Part shown: positions 16,774 to 25,129 of the stretch, piece by piece
How positions within the stretch are numbered: the stretch's first letter is position 1
How the letters are laid out: every line of letters starts with the position of its first letter
Assembly: GCA_963758845.1 (NCBI GenBank)
Contig: CAVWWX010000002.1
Span: forward strand, 1,674,001 to 1,738,000
DNA from: JBDTSW01 sp963758845
Lineage (GTDB): Bacteria > Actinomycetota > Thermoleophilia > Solirubrobacterales > 70-9
DNA: 64,000 bases
Direction: 5' to 3'
The notes under the pieces: generated by a model
Seen by the model: only the letters and a program-made list of their open reading frames with translations
Database searches by the model: none
What the model was told of the DNA's origin: nothing
Made by a program: the position numbers and the translations under genes

Positions 16774-16890
16774 CTCCTCCTCCTCGTGATCGCGGGTCGG
16801 GCTAAGGCTCCCACGAAGAAGGTGTCAAGGCAAGGCGGGATGAGCAGGCGCTCCAGGTTCCCCCGCGACATCGCCCCCGCTGTATCCCGC
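16774..16890 (-). other. Decayed MSQENVE promoter and start upstream of the GYD gene
   Basis: On the minus strand CGGGATACAGCGGGGGCG is followed by ATG TCG CGG GGG AAC CTG GAG (MSRGNLE) at 16871, a recognisable variant of the MSQENVE cassette start. The reading frame does not continue into an NTF2-like protein; the GYD gene begins about 100 bp further on. I read this as a cassette whose body has been replaced or lost. Confidence 0.6.
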
Positions 16891-16979
16891 GAGCCGGGGG
16901 AGGGTCGAGATCCGGTGAGGCCGCGCCTGGAAAAGCGCCAGTTGGGTCGTCGTGAAGAAGGGCGAAGTCGAGGGATGTA

Positions 16980-17231
16980 ATGCCCGCTAAGAACCACCCC
17001 ACGATCCATGTCCGACTGAGCCCCGACGGTCTTCGCAAGTTGGAGGCGCTGGCGGAGTCCCGTGGCGTCAACCGCTCACGCTGTATCCGCCAGCTTCTCG
17101 ACGAAGCCACCGTGAAGGGTCACCCCCTGCGTCGTCGACTCTCCGAGGAGAAGCTGCTCGACCTGATGAACGAACGCGCTCGGGACGGCAACGTGAGCGC
17201 GATCCGGGCACCAGTTCCAGTCGCAGGCTAG
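16980..17231 (+). CDS. Ribbon-helix-helix protein ending at attR
   Basis: 83 residues. The N-terminal half is ribbon-helix-helix (TIHVRLSPDGLRKLEALAES, GVNRSRCIRQLLDEA). The C-terminal half, RRRLSEEKLLDLMNERARDG, resembles the small proteins at 33110-33283 and 40573-40755 (RRLTHDEVLDLLSERAAEG). The match ends at NVSAIRAPVPVAG close to the right att site, so the C-terminus may be truncated by the element boundary. ATG start at 16980. Likely an element-borne DNA-binding regulator or part of an antitoxin-like pair; no toxin is evident. Confidence 0.65.
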   Translation: MPAKNHPTIHVRLSPDGLRKLEALAESRGVNRSRCIRQLLDEATVKGHPLRRRLSEEKLLDLMNERARDGNVSAIRAPVPVAG

Positions 17232-17250
17232 AAACCGCATAGATAAGCGG

Positions 17251-17964
17251 TTACGCGTAGCCGATCCGCTCCAGGATCGGGATCTCGTGGATCTGGGGCG
17301 GCTGCAGGTGGTCCCAGAGGATCCCGCGGGGCCGGTCGTACTGGCGTTCCAGCTCGATCACGGCGCGGGGTGTGGCGACCATGTCGACGGGCAGGTCGTG
17401 GTCGGTCAGCGGCAGGTGCTCCCGAAGGATCTGGATCGGGTGCACGGTGGTGGCGACGATGGTGTGTTCGTCGATCAGCCCCTCCTCTATCAGCAGGGCG
17501 TACTCCAGGTCCGAGAAACCCCCGCCCTTGCCCACCCGGGCGCCGCTGAGATTGACCCCGACCGAGCCGCACAGCACGAAGTCGATCGGGGGCAGCTCCT
17601 CCAGCGCCACGACCTTGCCGTGGCGGAGCGCTCCCTTGATCGTGGCCGCTTCGCGTACCTGCTTCTGGCTCAGGCGGCGAGGGTCCAGCAGGCGGAAGGG
17701 GTGCTGGTCGCGCAGGCGGGGGACCGCCATGACGACCATCTTGCCCTCCTCGAGCGCCAGCCTGCGCACGTGGGTCTGCGGCGAGTCGGGGTTGGCCTTG
17801 ATCACCCGCGCCCGCTTCCACAGCCTGTGGCCGGCCAGCTTCTGCGCGGCCAGCTTCGCCCCGGCGAAGTTCGGGATGCGGCCCTCGGCGCCGGGAAACC
17901 GCGAGACCCCCTCGCGGTCCATGGCCTTCCAGACGGCCTTGCGAACCTGATCCTTGGAGCGCAT
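17251..17964 (-). CDS. 5-formyltetrahydrofolate cyclo-ligase family protein (MTHFSD-like)
   Basis: 237-residue member of the 5-formyl-THF cyclo-ligase superfamily, closest in pattern to the MTHFSD branch: RKAVWKAMDREGVSRFPGAE, GRIPNFAGAKLAAQKL, VIKANPDSPQTHVRRLALEE, VGKGGGFSDLEYALLIEEGL and VATTVHPIQILREHLPLTDHD. The usual cyclo-ligase nucleotide motif is replaced by GKGGGFSD. ATG 17964 is chosen because a TAGTAT -10 box lies 10 nt upstream. Its 3' end is the integration target of element 1; insertion kept the protein sequence and swapped the TGA stop for TAA. Confidence 0.85.
   Translation of the reverse strand: MRSKDQVRKAVWKAMDREGVSRFPGAEGRIPNFAGAKLAAQKLAGHRLWKRARVIKANPDSPQTHVRRLALEEGKMVVMAVPRLRDQHPFRLLDPRRLSQKQVREAATIKGALRHGKVVALEELPPIDFVLCGSVGVNLSGARVGKGGGFSDLEYALLIEEGLIDEHTIVATTVHPIQILREHLPLTDHDLPVDMVATPRAVIELERQYDRPRGILWDHLQPPQIHEIPILERIGYA
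17253..17292. repeat. attR of element 1 (40-bp direct repeat)
   Basis: Identical to 13641-13680 and forming the last 13 codons of the cyclo-ligase-family gene. Just inside the element, 17233-17252 carries the inverted pair AACCGC-ATAGATAA-GCGGTT, whose GGTTA edge supplies the new TAA stop of the host gene. Confidence 0.9.
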
Positions 17965-17974
17965 CGGGGGCCGG

Positions 17975-17981
17975 ATACTAT
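17975..17981. promoter_or_regulatory. Symmetric bidirectional -10 element
   Basis: The 7-bp sequence ATACTAT reads TACTAT on the plus strand (17976-17981, 9 nt before the acyltransferase ATG) and TAGTAT on the minus strand (17980-17975, 10 nt before the cyclo-ligase-family ATG). A single overlapping -10 element therefore appears to serve both divergent genes, and both transcripts would be leaderless. Confidence 0.6.
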
Positions 17982-17990
17982 GGCCCGCCG

Positions 17991-18914
17991 ATGGCATCCG
18001 AACGAACGTCCCTCTCGCACACGCCCGACGGCCGCGACCTCGACCCCGACGAGGCCACCGAGCGCCTGCCCGAGCCGCGGCCCGCGCAGCGGATGCGCGA
18101 CCTGCTCCCGGCGATCGAGCCGGAGCGGCAGCTGACCGACTGGGGACGCTCCGAGCGCGTCGAGGGCTTCATGGACCAGACCCTGGTGGAGTTCTTCTAC
18201 CGCTACTGGTTCCGGGCCGAGGTTGAGGACGTCGAGAACGTCCCCGCTGAGGGGGGCGCGCTGATCGTCTCGAACCACTCCGGGGCGCTGCCGCCGGACG
18301 CGGCGATGATCGGCAAGGCGATCCGCGAAGAGCACCCCCGGCCGCGCCCGCTCCACATCACCGTCGAGCACTTCTTCAAGAGCTATCCCGGCTTCTCGAT
18401 GCTGATCCCGAAGATGGGCTGCGTCGCCGCGCATCCCGCCAACGTGCAGCGGCTGCTTTACGACGAAGAGCAGCTGGTCCTCGTGTTCCCCGAGGGCCGC
18501 AAGGGCACGGAGAAGCTCTACAAGGACCGCTACCGGCTTCGGCGGTTCGGCCGGGGCGGCTTCGTCGAGGCGGCGATGCGCGCCGAGGCGAAGATCGTTC
18601 CGACCTGTGTCGTCGGCGCCGAGGAGGCGGCGCCGATCTTCGCGCAGCTCGACTTCATGAAGCGCCTCACGGGGCTCCTCTACTTCCCGGTGACCCCGAC
18701 GTTCCCGTGGCTTGGCCCGCTGGGCATGCTGGGCTACTTGCCGGCGAAGTTCAAGATCCGCTTCCTCGAGCCCATCGACACCGTCGAGCTCGGCGGCCGC
18801 GAGGCGACGCAGGACAAGGCGCTGGTCCAGACCGTCGCCCAGGAGGTACGCGCCCGCATCCAGGAGGAGCTCCACGACATGGTGGGCAAACGCAAGTCGG
18901 TGTGGTTCGGATGA
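17991..18914 (+). CDS. 1-acyl-glycerol-3-phosphate acyltransferase (PlsC) family protein
   Basis: 307-residue acyltransferase-fold protein for phospholipid or lipid acylation at the membrane. The active-site block is ALIVSNHSGALPPDAAMIGKA (H-x5-D form) and the substrate block is LVLVFPEGRKGTEKLYKDRY. C-terminal motifs ARIVPTCVVGAEEAAPIF and FLEPIDTVELGG fit the family. It overlaps the downstream epimerase gene by 4 bp (ATGA), so the pair is coupled. Exact acyl acceptor unknown. Confidence 0.88.
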   Translation: MASERTSLSHTPDGRDLDPDEATERLPEPRPAQRMRDLLPAIEPERQLTDWGRSERVEGFMDQTLVEFFYRYWFRAEVEDVENVPAEGGALIVSNHSGALPPDAAMIGKAIREEHPRPRPLHITVEHFFKSYPGFSMLIPKMGCVAAHPANVQRLLYDEEQLVLVFPEGRKGTEKLYKDRYRLRRFGRGGFVEAAMRAEAKIVPTCVVGAEEAAPIFAQLDFMKRLTGLLYFPVTPTFPWLGPLGMLGYLPAKFKIRFLEPIDTVELGGREATQDKALVQTVAQEVRARIQEELHDMVGKRKSVWFG

Positions 18915-20044
18915 GCGAGCTGACGGTTGGCGTCGAGCGCGACACGCGGGCCCGCCGGGTCCTGATCACGGGCCTATCGACCTACTGGGGCGGGCGCCTG
19001 GCCCAGGCGCTCGAGGGGTTCGAGCAGGTCGACGCGATCATCGGGGTCGACAGCCGCGAGCCGCGAGTCGAGCTCGAGCGCACCGAGTTCGTGAAGGTCT
19101 CCAACCGGCACTCGCTGATCCAGCGGATCGTCCGCGCCGCCGAGATCGACACCGTGATCGACACCCGGATGGTGGTCAACTCGCTGGCCAGAGCGCCCCG
19201 CGCCGCCCACGAGAACAACGTCATCGGCACGATGAACATCCTCGCCGCGTGCACCGGCCCGGACTCGCCGGTCCGGAAGTTCGTCTTCAAGTCGAGCTCG
19301 CTCTACTACGGGGCGCACAGCGACGACCCCGCGTTCTTCACCGAGGACATGCGCCGTCCGCACCCGCCGACCTCGGCCCTGGAGCGCGACATCGGCGAGG
19401 CCGAAGCGGCCGTGAACGACTTCGCCGAGAAGCGGCCGGACGTCACCGTCACGGTGCTGCGGTGCGCCAACGTGCTGGGTCCCGACGTCGAGACCGGCTT
19501 CACCCGCATGTTCGCCCTGCCCGTGGTGCCGATGGTGCTGGGCTTCGACCCCCGTGTTCAGTTCGTGCACGAGGACGACATCGTCCACGCGCTCGAGCAC
19601 GCGGCGTTTCACGTGGTGCCGGGCACGTTCAACGTCGCCGCTGACGGCGTCCTCTCGCTGACCGAGGCCGTCGGCCTGATCGGGAAGACGGCGGTGCCGG
19701 CGCTGCCGCCGTGGGGCGCCGGGCTGCTCGCGGGGCCGCTGCGGCGCCTGGGGTTCCGGATCCCGGACGAGATGATCGACTTGCTGCGATTCGGCCGTGG
19801 GCTCGACAACCGCGCCTTCAAGGCCAAGCGATTCCGCTACAGCTACACCTCGCGCGAGGCGGTGCTGAAGCTCGGCGAGCACATGCGGATCCAGCCGGTG
19901 ATGAGGGGCGTGGAGAAGTCCTACACCTACGAGCGTGAGGTCGAGGAATTCCTGCGCTGGAGCCGCCACGTCCGCGGCGAACGCTCCGAGGATGGGACCT
20001 CCAGCGAGGGCGTGGGGGCCGACCACGAGCCCCTCGGCATCTAG
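18911..20044 (+). CDS. NAD-dependent epimerase/dehydratase (extended SDR) family protein
   Basis: 377 residues with an N-terminal Rossmann strand (RRVLITGLSTYWGGRLAQAL), a substrate region with KFVFKSSSLYYGAHSDDP, and VTVLRCANVLGPDVETGF. YYG replaces the more usual YxxxK presentation, so catalytic assignment is uncertain. The C-terminal part (AFKAKRFRYSYTSREAVLKL) resembles actinobacterial SDR proteins found beside acyltransferases of this type. Coupled to the preceding acyltransferase. Substrate unknown. Confidence 0.85.
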   Translation: MSELTVGVERDTRARRVLITGLSTYWGGRLAQALEGFEQVDAIIGVDSREPRVELERTEFVKVSNRHSLIQRIVRAAEIDTVIDTRMVVNSLARAPRAAHENNVIGTMNILAACTGPDSPVRKFVFKSSSLYYGAHSDDPAFFTEDMRRPHPPTSALERDIGEAEAAVNDFAEKRPDVTVTVLRCANVLGPDVETGFTRMFALPVVPMVLGFDPRVQFVHEDDIVHALEHAAFHVVPGTFNVAADGVLSLTEAVGLIGKTAVPALPPWGAGLLAGPLRRLGFRIPDEMIDLLRFGRGLDNRAFKAKRFRYSYTSREAVLKLGEHMRIQPVMRGVEKSYTYEREVEEFLRWSRHVRGERSEDGTSSEGVGADHEPLGI

Positions 20045-20151
20045 CAAGCGGTCTTTCAGGTCCGCCGCCGGCGGCTTTCTACAATTCCAGGGGGCTCAGC
20101 GCAGGTGAACTGCGTTGCGGTCGCGAACGTAGGTCGGGTAGCCGGATTCTT

Positions 20152-21189
20152 ATGGGACGCAAAGCACTGATAACCGTCGTCGCCGCGCTCTTCCTGCTCA
20201 TCGCGGGGGCGGTGGGCGTGTACGCCTACGACGACGCGAACAAGGACCAGATCGCCGAGGGCGTCCAGATCGCGGACGTCGACGTCTCCGGTCTCAGCGA
20301 GTCCGACGCGCGCAAGCAGGTCCACGACAGCGTCGTCGAGCCGCTCGAGAAGCCGGTCACCGTCACCTTCAACGGCAAGAAGTACGTGCTGTCGCCCGAG
20401 AAGCTCGCGATCCGCGCCGACGTGAACTCGATGATCGACCAGGCCTTCGAGGCCAGCCGCGAGGGCGGCCTTCCCACGCGCGTGTGGCGCTACGCCACCG
20501 GCGAGGAGCTGAACGAGAGCATCGAGCCCACCGTTAGCTACGACGAGGGCGAGATCGACAAGTTCATCGAGATCATCGCCGGCGACGTCGAACAGGAGCC
20601 GGTCGACGCCTCGATCGAGCCCGGCCCGGCGACGCTCAACGTGGTCGCGGGCCAGACGGGGCGCACCCTCGAGGCCGAGGAGCTGCGGGCCGAGGTCGAG
20701 AAGGCCGTGGAGAGCCGGGGCAGCCGCACCATCGCCGCTCAGGTCCAGGAGGTCCAGCCCGGGGTCACCAAGGAGGAGGTCGCCGGCGAGTACCCGACCT
20801 ACCTGACGGTCGACCGCTCCAGCTTCCAGCTCCGCCTGTGGGAGAACCTCGAGCTGTCCAAGACGTACACGGTCGCGATCGGCGCCGCCGGCTTCGACAC
20901 CCCGGTGGGCGTCTACAACATCCAGAACATGGCCGTCGACCCCGCCTGGAACGTGCCCGACTCCGACTGGGCGGGCGACCTCGCCGGCACCGTCGTGCCC
21001 GGCGGCTCGCCCGAGAACCCGTTGAAGGCCCGCTGGATGGGCATCTTCGACGGCGCCGGGATCCACGGCACCGACGACGTCGGCTCGCTGGGCACCGCCG
21101 CCTCGCACGGCTGCGTGCGGATGGCCGTGCCCGACGTGATCGAGCTGTACGACCAGGTCGACGTCGGCACCCCGATCTACATCGGCTGA
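20152..21189 (+). CDS. L,D-transpeptidase (YkuD domain) with N-terminal membrane anchor
   Basis: 345 residues. A signal anchor (MGRKALITVVAALFLLIAG) is followed by a peptidoglycan-binding-4-like region (ADVDVSGLSESDARKQVHD, TVTFNGKKYVLSPEKLAIRA). The YkuD catalytic domain ends in the signature IHGTDDVGSLGTAASHGCVRM, with the catalytic Cys and its His partner. It makes 3-3 peptide cross-links in the cell wall or attaches substrates to it, acting outside the membrane. Intact; upstream TAGCCG and no Shine-Dalgarno. Confidence 0.93.
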   Translation: MGRKALITVVAALFLLIAGAVGVYAYDDANKDQIAEGVQIADVDVSGLSESDARKQVHDSVVEPLEKPVTVTFNGKKYVLSPEKLAIRADVNSMIDQAFEASREGGLPTRVWRYATGEELNESIEPTVSYDEGEIDKFIEIIAGDVEQEPVDASIEPGPATLNVVAGQTGRTLEAEELRAEVEKAVESRGSRTIAAQVQEVQPGVTKEEVAGEYPTYLTVDRSSFQLRLWENLELSKTYTVAIGAAGFDTPVGVYNIQNMAVDPAWNVPDSDWAGDLAGTVVPGGSPENPLKARWMGIFDGAGIHGTDDVGSLGTAASHGCVRMAVPDVIELYDQVDVGTPIYIG

Positions 21190-21241
21190 ACGCGTCTGTG
21201 CGCGGGCAGGCTTGCGCCGTCCCGCGGCGAAGGGGCCTCCC

Positions 21242-22153
21242 ATGGCAGACGAGGGGGAGACGACGCCTGCGTGGAACGCGGCCGTGATCGGCTTCAGGCG
21301 CGAGCTCGAGACCCGGGGGATGTCCGCGCACACGCTGCGCGCGTACGGGGGCGACCTCGAGGAGCTGGGCCAGTGGGCGAGCGAGCGTGGCAGCGAGCCC
21401 GCCACGCTCTCCTATCGCGACCTGCGCTCGTATGCAGCGGCCCTGTCGGGGCGCGGTCTGGCGAAGTCCAGCGTGGCCCGCAAGCTCACCGCCGTGCGGA
21501 GCTTCCATGACCACCTGGTCCGCGCCGGGGCTGCCGAGCAGAACCCCGCCGAGCTGCTGCCCACGCCGAAGGCCGATTCGAAGCTGCCGAGGGTGCTGGG
21601 CCCCGATGAGATCGCCGGCCTCCTGAATCGGATCCCGGCGCGTACCCCGCTTGAGATCCGCGACCGCGCGATGTTCGAGTTGACCTACTCCTGCGGGCTG
21701 CGCGCCGAGGAGATCGTGGACCTCGATGTCGACAGCCCCGACTTCGACGCCGAGACGCTTCGCGTCGAGGGAAAGGGCTCGAAGACCCGGATCACGCCGA
21801 TCGGCGAGCCCGCGCAGCGGGCCCTTCAGCGCTACCTCGAGCGCGCCCGGTCCGCGCTCGATCCGGCCCCTGGCGAGACCGCGCTGTTCCTCTCGCGACG
21901 CGGTCGCAGGCTCTCCACATCCGACGTCCGGCGGCGCCTCACGAAGTGGGTGCGCGAGGCCGCCGTGGCGGGGCGAATCTCGCCGCACACCCTTCGTCAC
22001 TCGTTCGCGACGCACCTGCTGGAGGGCGGGGCCGACCTGCGATCGATCCAGGAGCTCCTGGGGCACGCGAGCGTCTCGACCACCCAGATCTACACTCGTG
22101 TCGAGCCCGGCCGGCTTCGCAGCGAGTACGCACGAAGCCATCCACGAGCGTGA
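21242..22153 (+). CDS. Tyrosine recombinase XerC/XerD-type
   Basis: 303 residues, size and motifs of the chromosomal Xer recombinases that resolve dimers at dif. N-terminal SAM-like domain (FRRELETRGMSAHTLRAYGG, SSVARKLTAVRSFHDHLVRA). Catalytic domain with Arg in LTYSCGLRAEEIVDL, Lys in EGKGSKTR, HTLRHSFATHLLEGGADLR, LLGHASVSTTQIYT and the Tyr nucleophile. ATG 21242 follows a purine-rich leader. Whether this is XerC or XerD cannot be told from sequence alone. It is outside either mobile element and next to the sigma factor gene. Confidence 0.92.
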   Translation: MADEGETTPAWNAAVIGFRRELETRGMSAHTLRAYGGDLEELGQWASERGSEPATLSYRDLRSYAAALSGRGLAKSSVARKLTAVRSFHDHLVRAGAAEQNPAELLPTPKADSKLPRVLGPDEIAGLLNRIPARTPLEIRDRAMFELTYSCGLRAEEIVDLDVDSPDFDAETLRVEGKGSKTRITPIGEPAQRALQRYLERARSALDPAPGETALFLSRRGRRLSTSDVRRRLTKWVREAAVAGRISPHTLRHSFATHLLEGGADLRSIQELLGHASVSTTQIYTRVEPGRLRSEYARSHPRA

Positions 22154-22211
22154 TGCGGGGTTGTCATAGCCGCACACGGGCTAACGTTCCGGATTGCTGA
22201 GGAGCGGAGGC

Positions 22212-23003
22212 ATGGAGACCAACGTCAAGGCCGTGGAGCTGCGGGAACTGTGGCTCCGGTACAAGGAAGACGACGACGAGTCCGCGCGCGAGCGGCTGGT
22301 CGTCGCCTATTCGCCGCTCGTCAAGTTCATCGCCGGCCGGATGGCCTCAGGGCTGCCCGCGCACGTCGAGGAGTCGGATCTCATCTCCTACGGCCTCCTT
22401 GGGCTGATCGGGGCGATCGAGCGCTACGACCCCGCGCGCGAGATCAAGTTCGAGACCTTCGCCGTGGCCCGCGTGAAGGGCGCGATCATCGACGAGCTGC
22501 GCTCGCTGGACTGGGTGCCTCGCTCGGTCCGCGCCCGCGCCCGGGAGGTCGAGCGCGCCCACGCGGAGCTCGAGGGCAAGCTTCAGCGGACGCCCAGCGA
22601 CGAGGAGATGGCGGTCCGCCTGGAGATGAGCGTCGAGGAGTTCCACGATGCGCTGCTCGAGATCGCCAACTCGTCGGTTCTCGCGCTCGACGACCTCTGG
22701 ACGTTCGCCGACCCCGAGGGCGGCGGCGGCCAGATCTCGATCCTCGACACGATCCAGGACCCGAACGCGATCGACCCCGAGGCCGAGGCGCATACCTCCG
22801 AGCTGAAGGACCGCCTGGCCGACGCGATCGAGTCCCTGCCGGACCGCGAGCGCCTGGTGATCGCCCTCTACTACTACGAGAACCTCACCCTGCGCGAGAT
22901 CGGCGAGGTGCTCGGGGTCACCGAGTCACGCGTATCGCAGCTCCACACCAAGGCCGTGCTCGGGCTCCGCTCCCGCTTCGGGTCGCAGCCCGCATCTGAA
23001 TAG
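22212..23003 (+). CDS. RNA polymerase sigma factor, WhiG/FliA type
   Basis: 263-residue sigma-70 group 3 factor: region 2 (ARERLVVAYSPLVKFIAGRM, ESDLISYGLLGLIGAIERYD, KFETFAVARVKGAIIDELRS, LDWVPRSVRARAREVE), region 3 (QRTPSDEEMAVRLEMSVEEF) and region 4 (PDRERLVIALYYYENLTLRE, LGVTESRVSQLHTKAV). WhiG directs sporulation in Streptomyces and FliA directs motility; no flagellar genes are in this window, so the regulon is unknown. Shine-Dalgarno GAGGAGCGGAGG supports ATG 22212. The EF-G-like gene starts 9 bp after its stop. Confidence 0.92.
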   Translation: METNVKAVELRELWLRYKEDDDESARERLVVAYSPLVKFIAGRMASGLPAHVEESDLISYGLLGLIGAIERYDPAREIKFETFAVARVKGAIIDELRSLDWVPRSVRARAREVERAHAELEGKLQRTPSDEEMAVRLEMSVEEFHDALLEIANSSVLALDDLWTFADPEGGGGQISILDTIQDPNAIDPEAEAHTSELKDRLADAIESLPDRERLVIALYYYENLTLREIGEVLGVTESRVSQLHTKAVLGLRSRFGSQPASE

Positions 23004-23012
23004 ACTGCGGCC

Positions 23013-25109
23013 ATGCCGCACAAGGCGCCCGACAAGATCCGCAACGTCGCGCTGATCGGGCACAGGGGGAGTGGCAAGACGAGCGTCTGCGAGTCGGTCT
23101 TGTTCGAGGCAGGCATCGTCAACCGCCTCGGGCGCACCACCGACGGCTCCACCGTCGCCGACTTCGAGCCCGACGAGCACGAGCGGGAGATGTCGATCGG
23201 CGCCACGGTGGCGTCCTTTGACTACCACGACCGCAAGATCAACCTGATCGACACCCCGGGGGATCCCTCGTTCGTCGCGGACACGCTGGGAGCGATGCGC
23301 GTGGTCGACGCCGCGGTCGTGGTCGTCAACGCGGTGATGGGGGTCGAGGTCCACACCGACCGCCTCTGGCAGCGCGCCGACCGCGAGGGCCTGGCCCGGC
23401 TGGTCTACGTCAACATGCTCGACCGCGAGCGCGCCGACTTCTTCCGCACGCTCGACTCGCTGAAGGAGGCGTTCGGCCCGCACGTCGTCGCGACCGAGAT
23501 CCCGATCGGGGTCGAGCACGAGGTTCGGGGCGTGATCGACCTGATCGACATGAAGGCCTTCGTCTACGAGGGCGAGGGCCGCGGGAACGCGACCGAGCAG
23601 GAGATCCCCGAGGATCTCGAGGCGCAGGCGCAGGAGTACCGCGAGAAGCTGATGGACGAGGTCGCCGAGAACTCCGACGAGCTGATGGAGCGCTACCTGG
23701 AGGGCGAGGAGATCTCCCACGACGAGCTGGTTCAGACGCTGAAGAAGGGCGTCACCGAGGGCCACCTGTTTCCGGTCACCTGCGGCATCGCGACGAAGAA
23801 CCTCGGCACGAGCCGGCTGCTGGAGGCGATCATCGAGGACCTGCCCTCGCCGGCGATGCGCGGCGCGGTCACCGCGATCGCCGAGGACGGCGAGGAGGTC
23901 GAGGTCGAGCCCGATCCGGACGGCGAGCTGATCGCGTACGTCTTCAAGACCACCGCCGACCCCTACACGGGGCGGATCAACCTTCTGCGCGTCTACTCGG
24001 GCGTCCTGCGCTCGGACTCCCAGGTCATGAACTCCACGCGAGGGGAGAAGGAGCGGATCGGCCAGCTCGCCGTGCCCCATGGCAAGGAGCACGACACCGT
24101 CGACTCACTGGGAGCGGGCGATATCGGCGCCGTGGCGAAGCTGCGCGAGACCCGAGCGGGCGACGTCCTGGGCGACCCGAAGGGGGCCAAGCTCAAGTTC
24201 CCGGCGCTCGACCTGCCGGCGCCGGTGATGGCGTTTGCCTACGAGCCCAAGACCAAGGGGGACGAGGAGAAGGCCGCGGCGGCGATCCGGCGCCTGGAGG
24301 AGGAGGATCCGACGCTCGACGTCCACCGCGACCCCGAGACGGGCGAGCAAATCATCGCCGGGCTCACCCAGGTCCACGTCGAGGTGATCGTCGATCGCAT
24401 GAAGCGCCGGTTTGGCGCCGAGATCGAGCTGCACCCGCCTCAGGTGCCCTACCTCGAGGCGATCCGCAAGGCCGCCAAGGCGCATGGCCGCTACAAGAAA
24501 CAGACCGGCGGGCGCGGCCAGTTCGGCGACTGCCACATCGAGATCGAGCCGGGGGAGCCGGGCGGCGGCCTCGAGTTCGTCAACGCGATCAAGGGCGGCG
24601 TGATCCCGGGCGGGTTCATCCCCGCAGTCGAGAAGGGGATCGTCGAGGCGATGGCCAAGGGTGTCGTCGCCGGCTATCCGATGAAGGACCTGAAGGTGCG
24701 CCTCTTCGACGGGCAGTACCACACGGTGGACTCCTCGGAGAACGCGTTCAAGATCGCCGGCTCGATGGCGTTCAAGCAGGCCGCGGCCGAGGCCGGCGCC
24801 TACCTGCTCGAGCCGATCGTGAAGCTGACGATCTCCGTCCCGGAGGACGCCGTGGGCGACGTGATCGGCGACCTCAACTCTCGCCGCGGGCATCCGTCGG
24901 GGATGGAGCCCAAGGGCGCCCTGACCGAGATCGTCGCCGAGGTGCCGATGGCGGAGGTGCTGGATTACGCGCCGGACCTGCGGGCTATCACCGGGGGCCG
25001 CGGCGACTTCACGATGGAGTTCGAGCGCTACCAGGAGCTCCCGGGCCACCTCGCCGACAAGGTGATCTCCGCCGCCGAGGCGGGCGACGCCGCGCACGCC
25101 AGCGCCTGA
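23013..25109 (+). CDS. Elongation factor G-like protein (EF-G paralogue)
   Basis: 698-residue translational GTPase with the five EF-G domains. G1 is GHRGSGKTS rather than GHVDAGKTT, G3 is DTPGDPSF, and the usual NKxD guanine motif reads VNMLDRERADFF. Domain II (AYVFKTTADPYTGRINLLRV), domain IV (HGRYKKQTGGRGQFGDCHIE, GGVIPGGFIPAVEKGI) and domain V (VGDVIGDLNSRRGHPSGMEP) are intact. These G-domain changes mark the EF-G2-type paralogue rather than the housekeeping FusA. TAGACT ends 6 nt before the ATG. Confidence 0.9.
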   Translation: MPHKAPDKIRNVALIGHRGSGKTSVCESVLFEAGIVNRLGRTTDGSTVADFEPDEHEREMSIGATVASFDYHDRKINLIDTPGDPSFVADTLGAMRVVDAAVVVVNAVMGVEVHTDRLWQRADREGLARLVYVNMLDRERADFFRTLDSLKEAFGPHVVATEIPIGVEHEVRGVIDLIDMKAFVYEGEGRGNATEQEIPEDLEAQAQEYREKLMDEVAENSDELMERYLEGEEISHDELVQTLKKGVTEGHLFPVTCGIATKNLGTSRLLEAIIEDLPSPAMRGAVTAIAEDGEEVEVEPDPDGELIAYVFKTTADPYTGRINLLRVYSGVLRSDSQVMNSTRGEKERIGQLAVPHGKEHDTVDSLGAGDIGAVAKLRETRAGDVLGDPKGAKLKFPALDLPAPVMAFAYEPKTKGDEEKAAAAIRRLEEEDPTLDVHRDPETGEQIIAGLTQVHVEVIVDRMKRRFGAEIELHPPQVPYLEAIRKAAKAHGRYKKQTGGRGQFGDCHIEIEPGEPGGGLEFVNAIKGGVIPGGFIPAVEKGIVEAMAKGVVAGYPMKDLKVRLFDGQYHTVDSSENAFKIAGSMAFKQAAAEAGAYLLEPIVKLTISVPEDAVGDVIGDLNSRRGHPSGMEPKGALTEIVAEVPMAEVLDYAPDLRAITGGRGDFTMEFERYQELPGHLADKVISAAEAGDAAHASA

Positions 25110-25129
25110 GCCTCCGCTAGTTTGCGGCC

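Noticed and set aside
20056..22177. Two long minus-strand frames opposite the L,D-transpeptidase and Xer genes
   Set aside because: Composition is that of antisense shadows, and the plus-strand proteins are complete with catalytic motifs.
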